Origin: Oligoflexia bacterium
GTDB lineage: Bacteria; Bdellovibrionota_G; JALEGL01
Assembly: GCA_035326705.1 (NCBI GenBank)
Contig: DAOLES010000003.1
Location: 186,001 to 250,000, forward strand
Reading direction: 5' to 3'
Length of the DNA: 64,000 nucleotides
Part shown: piece after piece, positions 34,680-44,331 of the stretch
How the letters are laid out: the number at the start of each line of letters is the position of its first letter
Position numbering within the stretch: the first letter of the stretch is position 1
Made by a program: the position numbers and the translations under genes
The notes under the pieces: generated by a model
Told to the model about the DNA's origin: nothing
The model's input: the letters and a program-made list of their open reading frames with translations, nothing else
Databases searched by the model: none

Positions 34680-36317
34680 TTATTCTTTAATGTTAATAGT
34701 TGAATATACTTGTTCAGAAAAAACATTAGGTTTAAATCCTAGAAGCTTGTTACTCATGACACGCCCTGTAACTATATGAAAAATTGGAACCAATTCAACA
34801 CTATCTAGAAGGACTCCTTCAGCTTGTCTAATACCTTGAAGCACTTGACTCCAATAAGCATGTTCAAAGGCTTTGTTTAAAGTTTTTTCAAAACCAATGT
34901 GGTAAAAACTACCTGCACTTGCTCTACTTGGCAAGAAGGCTTCTAAGATACCAAATGCATTGTCTGGTAATGCTCCAACAGTATCCAAAGCCATATCAAA
35001 GTCACCTTTAACAATTTTTTGATCAAATTCACTTTGCTTCTCGGCTTTTAATATAACTCGCTTAAAAGGCAATGCATTTAAGAAAAGTTGTTGCATAGCC
35101 AAAGCAATTTTTTCATTGCGGGGGGTATCAACATATATAAACTGTAGCTCTCCCAATTGTTTGCAATTATTTCGACCTTGCTCAACACAGTACCCTAAAC
35201 TTTCTAGCTCTTCCATTGCACGTGTTTTTGAGTATGAGAACCCTGAAGGTGGTTGGTAGCCTAAAACATTTTTTGGCATCATTGAGTAAGCTGCTTGATA
35301 ACTATTGAAATGCAAAGACTGTTTAATAAAATCTCTGTTAATTGACATTGCTATTGCTCTACGTATAGCCACATCTTTTAATATTTCTTGTTTATTATTT
35401 AGCCTTAAGAACATGGTTAATAAATCTGGTTCATAAACATATTTATATCCCTGTTGTACAAAACTCATTTTATATTCATCAAAATCAATTGAAAACCCTC
35501 TATGCCCCAACAAATGAACTTGCTGAGGTCCAGTCTTTTCTATTTGCTCCAAGTTTTTATTATAAAAAACACTAATCTCATCTACTTCTATTTTACTTGC
35601 CCAACGATGATAAGGGTTTTTACGCAACAAAATAACTTGTTCATTCTTCCTCACCGGAACAAACATGCCACTCCCTACCCATGAAGAAAAATCTTGTTGA
35701 TCTTGCAATGAACCCATCGTGTTTATTTTTCTTAAAGGACTGGTCCATGGACGCGCAAACAGCATGACTGTTCTTAAATCAAAATGTTCAAATTCAATTT
35801 TAAAAATCTTTTTACCTAAAGATTTTACTCCCAGTTCATTGGGCGACAGAATTTCTCCTTCTATTAACTTTTGTGCACCTTTGATATGAATCAACTTTGC
35901 AATATGAGGACTTTTATTATTTTTATTTAATATATAGCTGATGGCATAAACATAATCGTCTGCTGTAATTTCTTGTCCATTTGACCATTTTAAATTTGAT
36001 CTTAGTTTAAATGTAATACTTTTTTCATCAAAATTCTGCCTGTAACTCTCAGCTGCCAATGGAACAATTTTTCCCGTCTCCGGAACAACATACAATAAAG
36101 GCTCATGAATTTGTAAACCTAATATTGTCTCTGTATAACTATTTAATTGACTTGGATGCAATGTGCTTAAATTGCTTTGCGTAACAACTCTAAATACTTT
36201 TTTAGCCGGTTCTCTTCGACCAACATTTACAAATTGAGATGTACATGACCATAAACCAATAAGACTTAGGCCAAGTCCAAAACGAAGCCAGTGTGATACT
36301 AATTGTTTGATATGCAT
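34680..36317 (-). CDS. Peptide-binding lipoprotein (ABC solute-binding protein family 5)
   Basis: Signal II ends in the lipobox LWSC (residue 25). The family 5 signature is seen in STLHPSQLNSYTETILGLQIHEPLLYV and LKWSNGQEITADDYVYAISYIL, with AIAMSINRDFIKQSL further on. It would capture oligopeptides in the periplasm for an Opp/Dpp-type transporter. No permease or ATPase gene is nearby. The ATG has AAGGAA upstream and lies inside the end of the preceding gene (19-base overlap), which suggests coupling with the M16 protease gene. Confidence 0.9.
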   Translation of the reverse strand: MHIKQLVSHWLRFGLGLSLIGLWSCTSQFVNVGRREPAKKVFRVVTQSNLSTLHPSQLNSYTETILGLQIHEPLLYVVPETGKIVPLAAESYRQNFDEKSITFKLRSNLKWSNGQEITADDYVYAISYILNKNNKSPHIAKLIHIKGAQKLIEGEILSPNELGVKSLGKKIFKIEFEHFDLRTVMLFARPWTSPLRKINTMGSLQDQQDFSSWVGSGMFVPVRKNEQVILLRKNPYHRWASKIEVDEISVFYNKNLEQIEKTGPQQVHLLGHRGFSIDFDEYKMSFVQQGYKYVYEPDLLTMFLRLNNKQEILKDVAIRRAIAMSINRDFIKQSLHFNSYQAAYSMMPKNVLGYQPPSGFSYSKTRAMEELESLGYCVEQGRNNCKQLGELQFIYVDTPRNEKIALAMQQLFLNALPFKRVILKAEKQSEFDQKIVKGDFDMALDTVGALPDNAFGILEAFLPSRASAGSFYHIGFEKTLNKAFEHAYWSQVLQGIRQAEGVLLDSVELVPIFHIVTGRVMSNKLLGFKPNVFSEQVYSTINIKE

Positions 36318-36679
36318 GTTAAAAGTTCCTTTTTTGCTTGTTTTAGTTGCGCTATATCTTGTTGTAAAATTGCTACCAAAAAAGAATAGTGTGCTGAGCT
36401 TGCGGTATTAAGTAAATTCAGATCTTTAATCAGTAAGCCTTGCCAAAAAAAATCAGTTTCTTTTCCCAAAAAAGTTTGTGGAAGGTCTATAGAGGTCCTA
36501 AATAAAAATTCAATACCTTCATAAGGACATGGTTGTATAATGATTTTAATGTAATTGGACTGTTCTAAACCTTTTAATTTCTCTGTAAGCGCTGATATGT
36601 TTACTTCTTGGCAGAAAACAACAACACTGACTGCCTGCTCTTTGCTTTTATATTCATTTATAAGTTGTTCTAAGGTCAT
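36299..36679 (-). CDS. Small conserved-looking protein, unknown function
   Basis: I do not recognise this 126-residue, apparently cytoplasmic protein (no signal peptide or membrane segment). It shows an alternating helix-strand pattern (AVSVVVFCQEVNISALTEKLKGLEQSNYIKIIIQPCPYEG). Its start overlaps the M16 stop as ATGA and its end overlaps the peptide-binding lipoprotein gene by 19 bases, so all three are likely translated together. Confidence 0.6.
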   Translation of the reverse strand: MTLEQLINEYKSKEQAVSVVVFCQEVNISALTEKLKGLEQSNYIKIIIQPCPYEGIEFLFRTSIDLPQTFLGKETDFFWQGLLIKDLNLLNTASSAHYSFLVAILQQDIAQLKQAKKELLTCISNN

Positions 36680-39336
36680 ATTTTGCCTCTTAAAACCCCA
36701 ATGGCACTATGATCTAAATCAAATATTTTATTTGCACATTCATTGATTTGGCCGATATTTACTTTTTTTAATTTTTGTTCATATTCAAATAGATTTTCTA
36801 TTTGTTCACCATTGACCGCAGACTCTGCCATTAAATAAGCCAAACTACTGGCAGCTTGCATGTCAACAGCATGCTGACAAGCAGCACATTCAATGGCTTC
36901 ATACAATTCCTGCTGAGGTATCACTTGATCTTTAAGTCTTTCAAACTCTACCAAAACTCTATTCTTAACTTCTTCTTCATGCTTTAGATTGGTTTTAGCA
37001 TATACAAAAAATGCTCCTGCCTTTAGTAAAGCAATATTGTAGGCCATACTCTGATAAACTAAAGCACGTTTATCACGCAGTTCATTAAACAGTCTTCCAC
37101 CTAAACCTGACAAAACATGCGCTAAACAGTCTAAAATAATTTTATCGCTATCATCAAATTTAACTCCTTTAAAACCAAAAACAAAGCCTACTTGCGATCC
37201 TTTTGTTAAAGCAATATTTTCTATTGGGCTGCGTGGCGGCATAAATGACAACACACCTTTTTTTTCTATTCGCTTATTTTCAGTCTCTAAATTAAATTGA
37301 GATAAAACCATTTCTTGCACTTGCGCATACGAAGCTGGACCAACATAGGACACTACCATATTAGATAAACAAAAATGCTCCTGATGCCAGGCTAAAATGT
37401 TTTCTGCATTAAGATTCATAATTGAGTTAACATGCCCATACCTTGGCCATGCATAAGGATGCATACCCATTAAAGCTTGATAAAAAAGCTCAACCGGTCT
37501 AAAAAATAAATTCTTATCAATTGCAGATAACTGATTAAAGATTTTGTTTTTTTCTTGCTCTAATAAATTTGCATTCACATAAGGTTCCATAATCATATCT
37601 GAAATTATTCTTAGGCCTTGCTGTAAGTTGATTTGTGGTAAAGTCATTGCATAACCAAAATGATCTGCAGACGCATCATAACTTAATTGAATTCCCTTAG
37701 ACTCAAGGTTATCCTTAAACTCAAGTTGACTTTGATGCATGGTGGCTTGCGCCAATAATCCTAAACATGCGTTGGTGTAACCGCTACTGGTAAAGGTTTC
37801 TTCTAAGCGTCCCCCCCGAAAACGAATACTTAAATTTGCCATTTGGGTCTTAGGTTTTTGGCAATAAACCAGCTGTGCTCCACAAGCAAAACTTTGTTGT
37901 CTAAACCTATTTTCTTCCCTTGCTTGTGTATTTAAATCACTAGCAAAGACTTTTTCCGGTACCTCAGGCAAAATCTGTTGAGTTTGCTTATTGCTGTAGT
38001 TTTCTAAGTAGTTTTCAATTCTTTTATACAACGAAGCCATCTTTTGCTCAGCTTCATGCGTGTGTCCCATATTTTTAGGCACCAATTCTAAAATTTTAAC
38101 TTGCTGTATATTTAAAAAATCACGGATAAATGTTTGAATATTTTTCAAATCAATATTTTTAAGTGTTTGTAAATAAACTGAATCATCATGATCAAGCGAT
38201 AACTGTTGTAAACAGTGATGCATATAGCACTGTTTGTATGTGGCATTGACTAAGCTTAAGTCTTGAGAAAAATAATTGCTGTACAAAATATTTTTTGCTT
38301 TTTGTAAGTCACTTTGCGCAAAAGCATAACTTTGTTCAATATCTTTTGCAAATGCATACAAGCTGCACAGTAACGTTTCTTGAGTTTGTGCTAAATCCTT
38401 AGTTTCACATTCTGCTTCAAGTAAAAATACACTTTTTTGATTAAAGTGTAACACTGTGCTTCCAGCATGATGCCCTAAACTTTTTGATAAAACACTGCTT
38501 TTGCCTTTACCTAAAACAATCGCCAATAAATCAGATACCAACATATTGTTTAAATTAAGTGGAAACTCAAATCCTAGTTTGCAATAGGTTTGAGATTGAT
38601 CGGATAAAATTCTTCTGTACTTTAAATGTTTATTGGAAGTTTTTTGCTTTTTAGGCTTACTTTTTTCTAAGTCCGTATTATTTTTGTTTTGTATGTCTGA
38701 AAAATTTACTAGACATTGTTCTAAGTAATTTATGGTTTGCTCAGGGTCAAACCCACCATGGACACATAAAGTCATATTATGCGCTTGATAGTGTCGATTA
38801 TGAAACTGTTGAACGGCCTGCAACTCTAAGTCAATGGTTTTATCTTGTAAACTACGTTGTTTTAAACCATCATTATCGGTAAAAATCATGGCCAACAGTG
38901 CCTCACGGGCTTGAATATGTGGATCAAAAAGCTTTTTTTTCAATTCTTCAAATATAACTGCTTTTTCTATCTGCAATTCTTCATTGTCATAGTGATTGGA
39001 TAAAATTGCCTGTAACTGAGCAGAAACGACTGGAAGAAAGTTTTTTTGGGTACTCACTGCATAAAAATGCGTGTGATCCTGTGCAGTTACTGCATTATGA
39101 ACCGCACCATGCCTACGCATACATTGCAGTAGACTTTGTTTTTCACCAGATTCATCAATGATCTTTTTTCGGTAATACAAATGCTCAAGCATGTGAGAAA
39201 TCCCTAAAATATCTTTGGATTCATGCTCATACCCTGCATTAACCCACAACATAGAACAAACCAATTCTTCATCTTGGCGTGGGCATAGTAAGACGTTTAA
39301 ACCATTGGATAACTTATAAACCTGAGCTTGTTTCAA
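36676..39336 (-). CDS. M16 family zinc protease, full-length two-half form
   Basis: This is a pitrilysin/insulinase-type protease of 886 residues. The N-terminal half carries the inverted zinc motif HMLEH (about residue 48) and the distal glutamate in EKAVIFEELKK. The C-terminal half keeps the fold (RFRGGRLEETFTSSGYTNACL, GGRLFNELRDKRALVYQSMAY) but no zinc motif, as is normal. No signal peptide is seen, so it is cytoplasmic. The only start available is TTG at 39336, because an in-frame stop lies just upstream. The next genes encode a small protein and a peptide-binding lipoprotein, suggesting peptide breakdown after uptake. Confidence 0.92.
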   Translation of the reverse strand: MKQAQVYKLSNGLNVLLCPRQDEELVCSMLWVNAGYEHESKDILGISHMLEHLYYRKKIIDESGEKQSLLQCMRRHGAVHNAVTAQDHTHFYAVSTQKNFLPVVSAQLQAILSNHYDNEELQIEKAVIFEELKKKLFDPHIQAREALLAMIFTDNDGLKQRSLQDKTIDLELQAVQQFHNRHYQAHNMTLCVHGGFDPEQTINYLEQCLVNFSDIQNKNNTDLEKSKPKKQKTSNKHLKYRRILSDQSQTYCKLGFEFPLNLNNMLVSDLLAIVLGKGKSSVLSKSLGHHAGSTVLHFNQKSVFLLEAECETKDLAQTQETLLCSLYAFAKDIEQSYAFAQSDLQKAKNILYSNYFSQDLSLVNATYKQCYMHHCLQQLSLDHDDSVYLQTLKNIDLKNIQTFIRDFLNIQQVKILELVPKNMGHTHEAEQKMASLYKRIENYLENYSNKQTQQILPEVPEKVFASDLNTQAREENRFRQQSFACGAQLVYCQKPKTQMANLSIRFRGGRLEETFTSSGYTNACLGLLAQATMHQSQLEFKDNLESKGIQLSYDASADHFGYAMTLPQINLQQGLRIISDMIMEPYVNANLLEQEKNKIFNQLSAIDKNLFFRPVELFYQALMGMHPYAWPRYGHVNSIMNLNAENILAWHQEHFCLSNMVVSYVGPASYAQVQEMVLSQFNLETENKRIEKKGVLSFMPPRSPIENIALTKGSQVGFVFGFKGVKFDDSDKIILDCLAHVLSGLGGRLFNELRDKRALVYQSMAYNIALLKAGAFFVYAKTNLKHEEEVKNRVLVEFERLKDQVIPQQELYEAIECAACQHAVDMQAASSLAYLMAESAVNGEQIENLFEYEQKLKKVNIGQINECANKIFDLDHSAIGVLRGKI

Positions 39337-39518
39337 GACTTGATGATACTAACATGCTCCTCCTTATGCGTCATGAAAAACTTTAGTAATGACATACTTT
39401 ACTGTTTCCTCAATCTTGAAATTCACACATACCTACAATAACAAACCCACGAATATAATAGCTCTCATAACTATAGCTATCGACTATAGCATCATTTTAT
39501 GCTAATTTGCCGGATATT

Positions 39519-39731
39519 ATGTTTGGCTGGAGTATACAAGATATCCTAAACTTTATTTATACCATAACCTTAGAAACTGTATTCTTAGGCTTTTGTATTA
39601 TTCTTATGGGCTTATCAGTTAGCGAAATCAAGAAGCGCCGTAAGGTTTTTGGGCACACCCTTCTTTTTCTCTTGGGCGGACTACTTATATTGGTCAGTTT
39701 TTACGTTAGTATGATTTTTCTTGAGGGATAA
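39519..39731 (+). CDS. Small two-helix membrane protein
   Basis: This 70-residue protein starts MFGWSIQDILNFIY and has two membrane segments (residues 15-35 and 45-65) separated by a basic loop (SEIKKRRKVFG). Function unknown. It ends two bases before xseB, and the xseB ribosome-binding site lies within its last codons, so it is probably in the same operon. A TTG at 39507 would extend it by four residues. Confidence 0.6.
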   Translation: MFGWSIQDILNFIYTITLETVFLGFCIILMGLSVSEIKKRRKVFGHTLLFLLGGLLILVSFYVSMIFLEG

Positions 39732-39733
39732 AC

Positions 39734-39961
39734 ATGGTAGAAAAAAAATCTAAAAAAATGGCTTTTGAAGTTGCCTTAGAAGAACTTGAAACAATTGTCA
39801 GTCAACTTGAATCCAAAGACATGCCCCTAGAAAAATCTTTGGCATTGTTTGAAAAAGGCATCAGTTTATCAAAAACCTGCACCCAACAAATCAGTGAAGC
39901 GGAAGATAAAGTGGATCAATTGCTACAGCAACTGCAGCAAAATCAAGAACAAGATGATTAA
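39734..39961 (+). CDS. xseB: Exodeoxyribonuclease VII small subunit
   Basis: The 75-residue protein has the XseB pattern FEVALEELETIVSQLESKDMPLEKSLALFEKGISLSK...EAEDKV. It forms the helical small subunits of ExoVII; xseA is not in the window. GAGGG precedes the ATG. It is followed by ispA after five bases, the usual proteobacterial order. Confidence 0.95.
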   Translation: MVEKKSKKMAFEVALEELETIVSQLESKDMPLEKSLALFEKGISLSKTCTQQISEAEDKVDQLLQQLQQNQEQDD

Positions 39962-39966
39962 TTGTT

Positions 39967-40866
39967 ATGATACAGGAACACCTCACCCAGCTTCTACAAC
40001 TGACAAAAGATCAGTGTGACACATACCTTAAACAATATCTTAAACAGCAAAATAACTTTTCAACACGTTTGCAGGAAGCTTGTGAATACAGTTTATTTGC
40101 CGGAGGTAAACGCATTAGACCCGCCTTAAGTTTTGCTTTGGCAAAAGACTTAGGTGTTGAAAATATTGACCAGATCACCCCCATTGGAGCAGCCTTAGAG
40201 TGCATTCATACTTATTCTCTAATTCATGATGATTTACCTGCCATGGATGATGACAGTTTACGTCGCGGTCAAGCTACCTGTCATATTGCTTTTGATGAAG
40301 CCACAGCTATTCTTGCCGGAGATGCCTTATTAAACATGGCTTTTGAAATTTTATCTTCTTCTCAATGGGATCTTGTTCCAGAGAAAAAAATTCAAATCAT
40401 AGCTTATATCAGTGAAAAGTCTGGAGCTTGTGGCATGGTGGGGGGACAAATGCTGGATCTTCTCCATGAAAATAACCCTCATTTAGATCAAAATACCCTT
40501 GAGCAAATACACATGGGTAAAACTGCAGCGCTGATCAATGCTGCCTTAGTAGCTCCTGCCATTGTTTTAAATCTAGATCAAAAAAAACAAACACTCCTCA
40601 GCACCGTGGCTAACCAGATTGGTTTAGCCTTCCAAGTGGCTGATGATATTTTGGATGTCACCCAAGATTCACAAACCTTAGGCAAAAATGCCAACAGTGA
40701 CCTTGAACAGCAAAAAAGTACCTATGTTTCAATACTAGGCCTTGAGCAAGCACAAAATGTTATGCATACTTTGCTTCAATCAGTTTTAAGCAATATTAAA
40801 GCTTTAGAGTTAAAACATAATAATCTAGAGTGTTTAAGCAAATTTATTATAGAGAGAAAATCCTAA
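39967..40866 (+). CDS. ispA: Farnesyl diphosphate synthase (short-chain polyprenyl synthase)
   Basis: IspA condenses IPP with DMAPP and GPP to give C15 farnesyl diphosphate. The first aspartate-rich motif is HDDLPAMDDD and the second is VADDILD; FAGGKRIRPAL and LGKNANSDLEQQKSTY are also typical. Length (299 aa) equals that of E. coli IspA. It is the likely source of FPP for carotenoids, quinones and undecaprenyl phosphate. Confidence 0.93.
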   Translation: MIQEHLTQLLQLTKDQCDTYLKQYLKQQNNFSTRLQEACEYSLFAGGKRIRPALSFALAKDLGVENIDQITPIGAALECIHTYSLIHDDLPAMDDDSLRRGQATCHIAFDEATAILAGDALLNMAFEILSSSQWDLVPEKKIQIIAYISEKSGACGMVGGQMLDLLHENNPHLDQNTLEQIHMGKTAALINAALVAPAIVLNLDQKKQTLLSTVANQIGLAFQVADDILDVTQDSQTLGKNANSDLEQQKSTYVSILGLEQAQNVMHTLLQSVLSNIKALELKHNNLECLSKFIIERKS

Positions 40867-40883
40867 ACAATAGCTACGCAACA

Positions 40884-41651
40884 GTGAAAAAAACATCTGC
40901 CCGCATACGTCTTGATCAACTCTTGGTTGATCAAAATTTAGCTGATTCTAAAAGCAAGGCTCAAGCCATGATTATGGCTGGAGAAGTTTATATTGGTGAA
41001 GAAAAACAAAGTAAGCCAGGACATAAAGTTGCACAAGATAGCCCTGTCCAAATTAAAAATATTATTCCTACTTATGTCAGCCGCGGAGGTCTTAAGTTGG
41101 CTGGAGCCATCAAAGATTTTAGTATTCAAGCCAAAGGTCTTATTTGTTTGGATGTGGGAGCATCCACCGGTGGTTTTACAGATTGTTTAATTCAACATGG
41201 TGCTCAACATGTATACTGCATTGATGTTGGAAAGAATCAGCTGCACTATAAACTGCACCAACATCCAAAAATATCCTGGCGTGAATCATTGCATGTTAAG
41301 GATTTTTTAGCAGAAAAAACTTTTTCCCCAGTTAATCTTAAACATAAGGTTGATTTAGTTGTGATTGATTGTTCGTTTATTGCTTTAGAAAAAGTCATGC
41401 CCCACATTGTTGATACCTTACATGCCCAAAGTCAAGTCATAGCCTTAATTAAACCGCAGTTCCAAGCACAAGCCAAAGATTTAGTAAAAGGTGTCATCAA
41501 AGACCAAACTTTAAGACAAAATTTAATTGTGTCTTGTATTGATACTATTGAAAGCAGTTTACCTTTTAGATGCACAGCCAAGAGTGATTCTCATATCAAA
41601 GGTCCCAAAGGTAACCAAGAATGTTTTGTCTTGTTTGAGTATCAAGAATAA
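40884..41651 (+). CDS. tlyA: TlyA family rRNA 2'-O-methyltransferase / S4-domain protein
   Basis: An N-terminal S4 RNA-binding domain (RIRLDQLLVDQNLADSKSKAQAMIMAGEVYI) is followed by an FtsJ-like methyltransferase domain with the SAM motif CLDVGASTGGFTDCL and the catalytic-type lysine segment VALIKPQF (AALIKPQ in relatives). The family methylates rRNA. I place the start at GTG 40884 (MKKTSARIRLDQLL), which matches the family N-terminus; the frame is open from 40830, inside ispA. It follows ispA as in many proteobacteria, where dxs often lies between. Confidence 0.92.
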   Translation: MKKTSARIRLDQLLVDQNLADSKSKAQAMIMAGEVYIGEEKQSKPGHKVAQDSPVQIKNIIPTYVSRGGLKLAGAIKDFSIQAKGLICLDVGASTGGFTDCLIQHGAQHVYCIDVGKNQLHYKLHQHPKISWRESLHVKDFLAEKTFSPVNLKHKVDLVVIDCSFIALEKVMPHIVDTLHAQSQVIALIKPQFQAQAKDLVKGVIKDQTLRQNLIVSCIDTIESSLPFRCTAKSDSHIKGPKGNQECFVLFEYQE

Positions 41652-41666
41652 GCCTTAATTAATTGG

Positions 41667-42809
41667 TTAATTGACTTGGCGAAGCAGTCTTTTGATCACT
41701 TTATAACTTTTATAATGCTCTTTAACACTGTCAGGTTTTCGAATCAGACAGAAGGGTACTCCTTGTTTTTCATGCTGTTCTTTATACTGAATCTTAAATG
41801 TATGTTGTCCATACTGTCTATAGTCTTCTGTTGAAAAAACTGTACTTTCTTGGGTCCTCTTGGGAACCATACGTCGAGGAGCTCCTGTTGCATTGCCCCA
41901 GTTGGCTCCATCCAAACCTGGTGGCATGGCCAAAATATCTGTATCTGCACCATGTTCTAATAATAATTGAACAAGTTCATCTTCTCCTGCACAAACCGCT
42001 GCAAGCAAGGGAGTTTCATAATAGATATTTTTTTGATTAACATTAACATCATGGTCCAACAATGTTTGCATGCAGACTTTAGCTGTCTCTGTTTCTCTAT
42101 CTTTTGGAATGTAAGCTTTACCCAGACCAAGTTTACCATACAAACACTTATGCAATGCCCCATCCGCATCCATATTGTAAAACAAGTCATCCATGGCGGG
42201 TGTTGTTTTAGAAACATTTAAATTTGGATTGGCTCCGTTGAATAATAACACCTCTAGCAAGGGAATATTTCTATTTTCAGCAGCTAAAATAATAGGTAAG
42301 CGTCCAAACCAGTCACTTTTATCCAACAAAGCATTGCTATCTTGCGCATGTTCAAGCAAAATTTTCACAACTGCAACTTGCGCTTCCTGTTGGTCAATAT
42401 TTTTTGCTGTCAAACTTGATAGTAAAACCAATGGGCTGGTCATGTATTGAGCATAGGCTGCTAAACCATACTGTTTAATTCTATTACTTATATTCTCTGA
42501 ACTCTGATTCATGCTATGCATGCCAAGAATATGGTATGGACTTTTCTTGTCTTCAAAAAAAACACTTGTTTCAACTGTCACTTTTTCATGCTGCAAAAGT
42601 TGTTGAACTTTTTCAACATCATAGTTGCGCAAGGCTTTTTCAAATTCAACAACACTGTCATCAATCTTATTGAGGTTTTGATACAATGTTCTAGAATCAA
42701 TATTGGGATGGTTAACTAAATATGTAAAATACTCTTCAACTGAAGAAAATTGAACCTCTTGTGACAAAACACTCAAAGCTAGCAAGCATGTCATTAAAAA
42801 AGCTTTCAT
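41667..42809 (-). CDS. Exported ankyrin-repeat protein
   Basis: A signal peptide (MKAFLMTCLLALSVLSQ) precedes a helical region and ankyrin repeats. The clearest are DWFGRLPIILAAENRNIPLLEVLLFNGANPNLN (near residue 165) and YYETPLLAAVCAGEDELVQLLLEHGADTDIL (near residue 255), with others more worn. The C-terminal ~90 residues are charged and not recognised. It likely works in the periplasm or outside, binding another protein. Several long frames on the other strand here are coding shadows. Confidence 0.82.
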   Translation of the reverse strand: MKAFLMTCLLALSVLSQEVQFSSVEEYFTYLVNHPNIDSRTLYQNLNKIDDSVVEFEKALRNYDVEKVQQLLQHEKVTVETSVFFEDKKSPYHILGMHSMNQSSENISNRIKQYGLAAYAQYMTSPLVLLSSLTAKNIDQQEAQVAVVKILLEHAQDSNALLDKSDWFGRLPIILAAENRNIPLLEVLLFNGANPNLNVSKTTPAMDDLFYNMDADGALHKCLYGKLGLGKAYIPKDRETETAKVCMQTLLDHDVNVNQKNIYYETPLLAAVCAGEDELVQLLLEHGADTDILAMPPGLDGANWGNATGAPRRMVPKRTQESTVFSTEDYRQYGQHTFKIQYKEQHEKQGVPFCLIRKPDSVKEHYKSYKVIKRLLRQVN

Positions 42810-42884
42810 ACCACAATTTGTAACAGGTTATATACTCTGCATCAAGACCTAAAAAATTGAAAAAAATGGGCTGATTGTTGATGT

Positions 42885-43232
42885 TTAATGAAGCGTTGGT
42901 TCTAGAATTTCGTCATTAATTTGGCCATCGAGTAATTGGAAATAGCCAAAAATCATGGCTTTTTGCAAATCACTATCTAAGGTTTGCAAATATTGTTTTT
43001 TCTCCTCAAAATTATCCAATAACAATAAATCATTGAGAATGTCGTTGATTTCTTCAATACGCCCCTCAAACAGATCTAATAAGCTGTCATGTTCATCCCT
43101 AAACGTTAGTCTAATCATGTCTAAATTGAATAACAGATGATTACCTTTACGTCCTTCATCTAAAATAAAATTCAGTTTATAAAGCTCACCAAATGTATCC
43201 GGTATATCCATCCTCATGACCACTTTTCTCAT
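42885..43232 (-). CDS. Small acidic protein, unknown function
   Basis: I do not recognise this 115-residue protein. It is acidic and leucine-rich, mostly predicted helical, with no signal peptide (DEHDSLLDLFEGRIEEINDILNDLLLLDNFEEKKQYL). Several in-frame ATGs lie within the first eight codons, so the start is uncertain. It is flanked by the ankyrin gene and accD, on the same strand, with more than 70 bases on each side. Confidence 0.5.
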   Translation of the reverse strand: MRKVVMRMDIPDTFGELYKLNFILDEGRKGNHLLFNLDMIRLTFRDEHDSLLDLFEGRIEEINDILNDLLLLDNFEEKKQYLQTLDSDLQKAMIFGYFQLLDGQINDEILEPTLH

Positions 43233-43362
43233 TCTTTACACTTTATACCCCTGAGAAAAAACGTCAAGTGCCTTACTTTTACCTTTATTTTACAAGTGCT
43301 TAGAGACTCAGTTTGAAACTGAACAAAAATATTTTAATTTTTTAGATTATGCCCAATTAAAG

Positions 43363-44262
43363 TTACTTCTCTTGAGCAACAACTTTCATATTTGGCTTTT
43401 GAACATAGAGCTTGTAGCCTAAATTAGAAATAAAAAATTCTAAGCTTGTTCTTAAATCTTTACGGTGAACAATCCTGTCTACCATACCATGCTCCAATAA
43501 AAACTCCGAGCGTTGAAACCCTGCAGGCAAAGTTTGTTTAATGGTTTGCTCAATCACCCTAGGTCCAGCAAAACCTATTAAGGCATTTGGTTCTGCTAAA
43601 TGGACATCGCCCAACATGGCCATCGATGCTGCTACGCCACCTGTGGTTGGATGGGTGAGTAAAACAATGTACGGAATTCCAGCTTTTTTAAGTTTTTTTA
43701 TGGCGGCTGAACATTTTGCCATTTGCATGAGCGATAAAATCCCCTCTTGCATCCTAGCCCCGCCAGAAGCCGTAATCACAACGACAGGTTTTTTTTCTTT
43801 TAAGGCTAATTCATAGGTGCGAGTAAGTTTTTCTCCCACCACAGATCCCATGCTTCCACCCATATACTCAAAAACAAAAGATCCTAGGATAAAATCTTTA
43901 CCTTTAATTTGAGCTTTGCCATAAATATACGCTTCATTTTCATTGGGAAGGCTTTTCGCCATGGCTTTAATTCTATCACTGTATTTTTTACTGTCTTTAA
44001 ACTGTAATGGATCTGTAGGCTTTAGGTTATGATCAACTTCATCAAAGCTACCAGGATCAACAATACAATCTATTCTTTGCCTAGCTGATAATTTAAAATG
44101 GTGTTGGCAGTTTGAGCATACCATTAAATTTTTGGCCAGATCTTGGGCAAATAAAATTTCCTGACAAGATGGGCATTTTTCCCACAAACCTTCAGGAACA
44201 TCCTCGCGCTTTTTGGTTTGGTTGGATATTCTTGGTGCTTTAAATTTATTTAACCAGCTCAT
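43363..44262 (-). CDS. accD: Acetyl-CoA carboxylase carboxyltransferase subunit beta
   Basis: AccD has its four-cysteine zinc ribbon at the N-terminus (EKCPSCQEIL...MVCSNCQHHF) and the carboxyltransferase core with ASGGARMQEGILSLMQM, THPTTGGVAASMAMLGD and FAGPRVIEQTI. Together with AccA it transfers CO2 from biotin to acetyl-CoA, the first step of fatty-acid synthesis. Length is 299 aa. accA is not in the window. murA lies upstream on the same strand. Confidence 0.97.
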   Translation of the reverse strand: MSWLNKFKAPRISNQTKKREDVPEGLWEKCPSCQEILFAQDLAKNLMVCSNCQHHFKLSARQRIDCIVDPGSFDEVDHNLKPTDPLQFKDSKKYSDRIKAMAKSLPNENEAYIYGKAQIKGKDFILGSFVFEYMGGSMGSVVGEKLTRTYELALKEKKPVVVITASGGARMQEGILSLMQMAKCSAAIKKLKKAGIPYIVLLTHPTTGGVAASMAMLGDVHLAEPNALIGFAGPRVIEQTIKQTLPAGFQRSEFLLEHGMVDRIVHRKDLRTSLEFFISNLGYKLYVQKPNMKVVAQEK

Positions 44263-44331
44263 AATTTTTTACCAGTGTTCACTCTTATCAAAAAAAATAG
44301 CTTTCGTAAGGTTTTTATTAAAAGCTTGGAT

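Noticed and set aside
41744..42450. Several 69-86 residue frames on both strands over the ankyrin gene
   Set aside because: All overlap the ankyrin-repeat frame, which has a signal peptide and recognisable repeats; the others look random and cysteine/tryptophan-rich.
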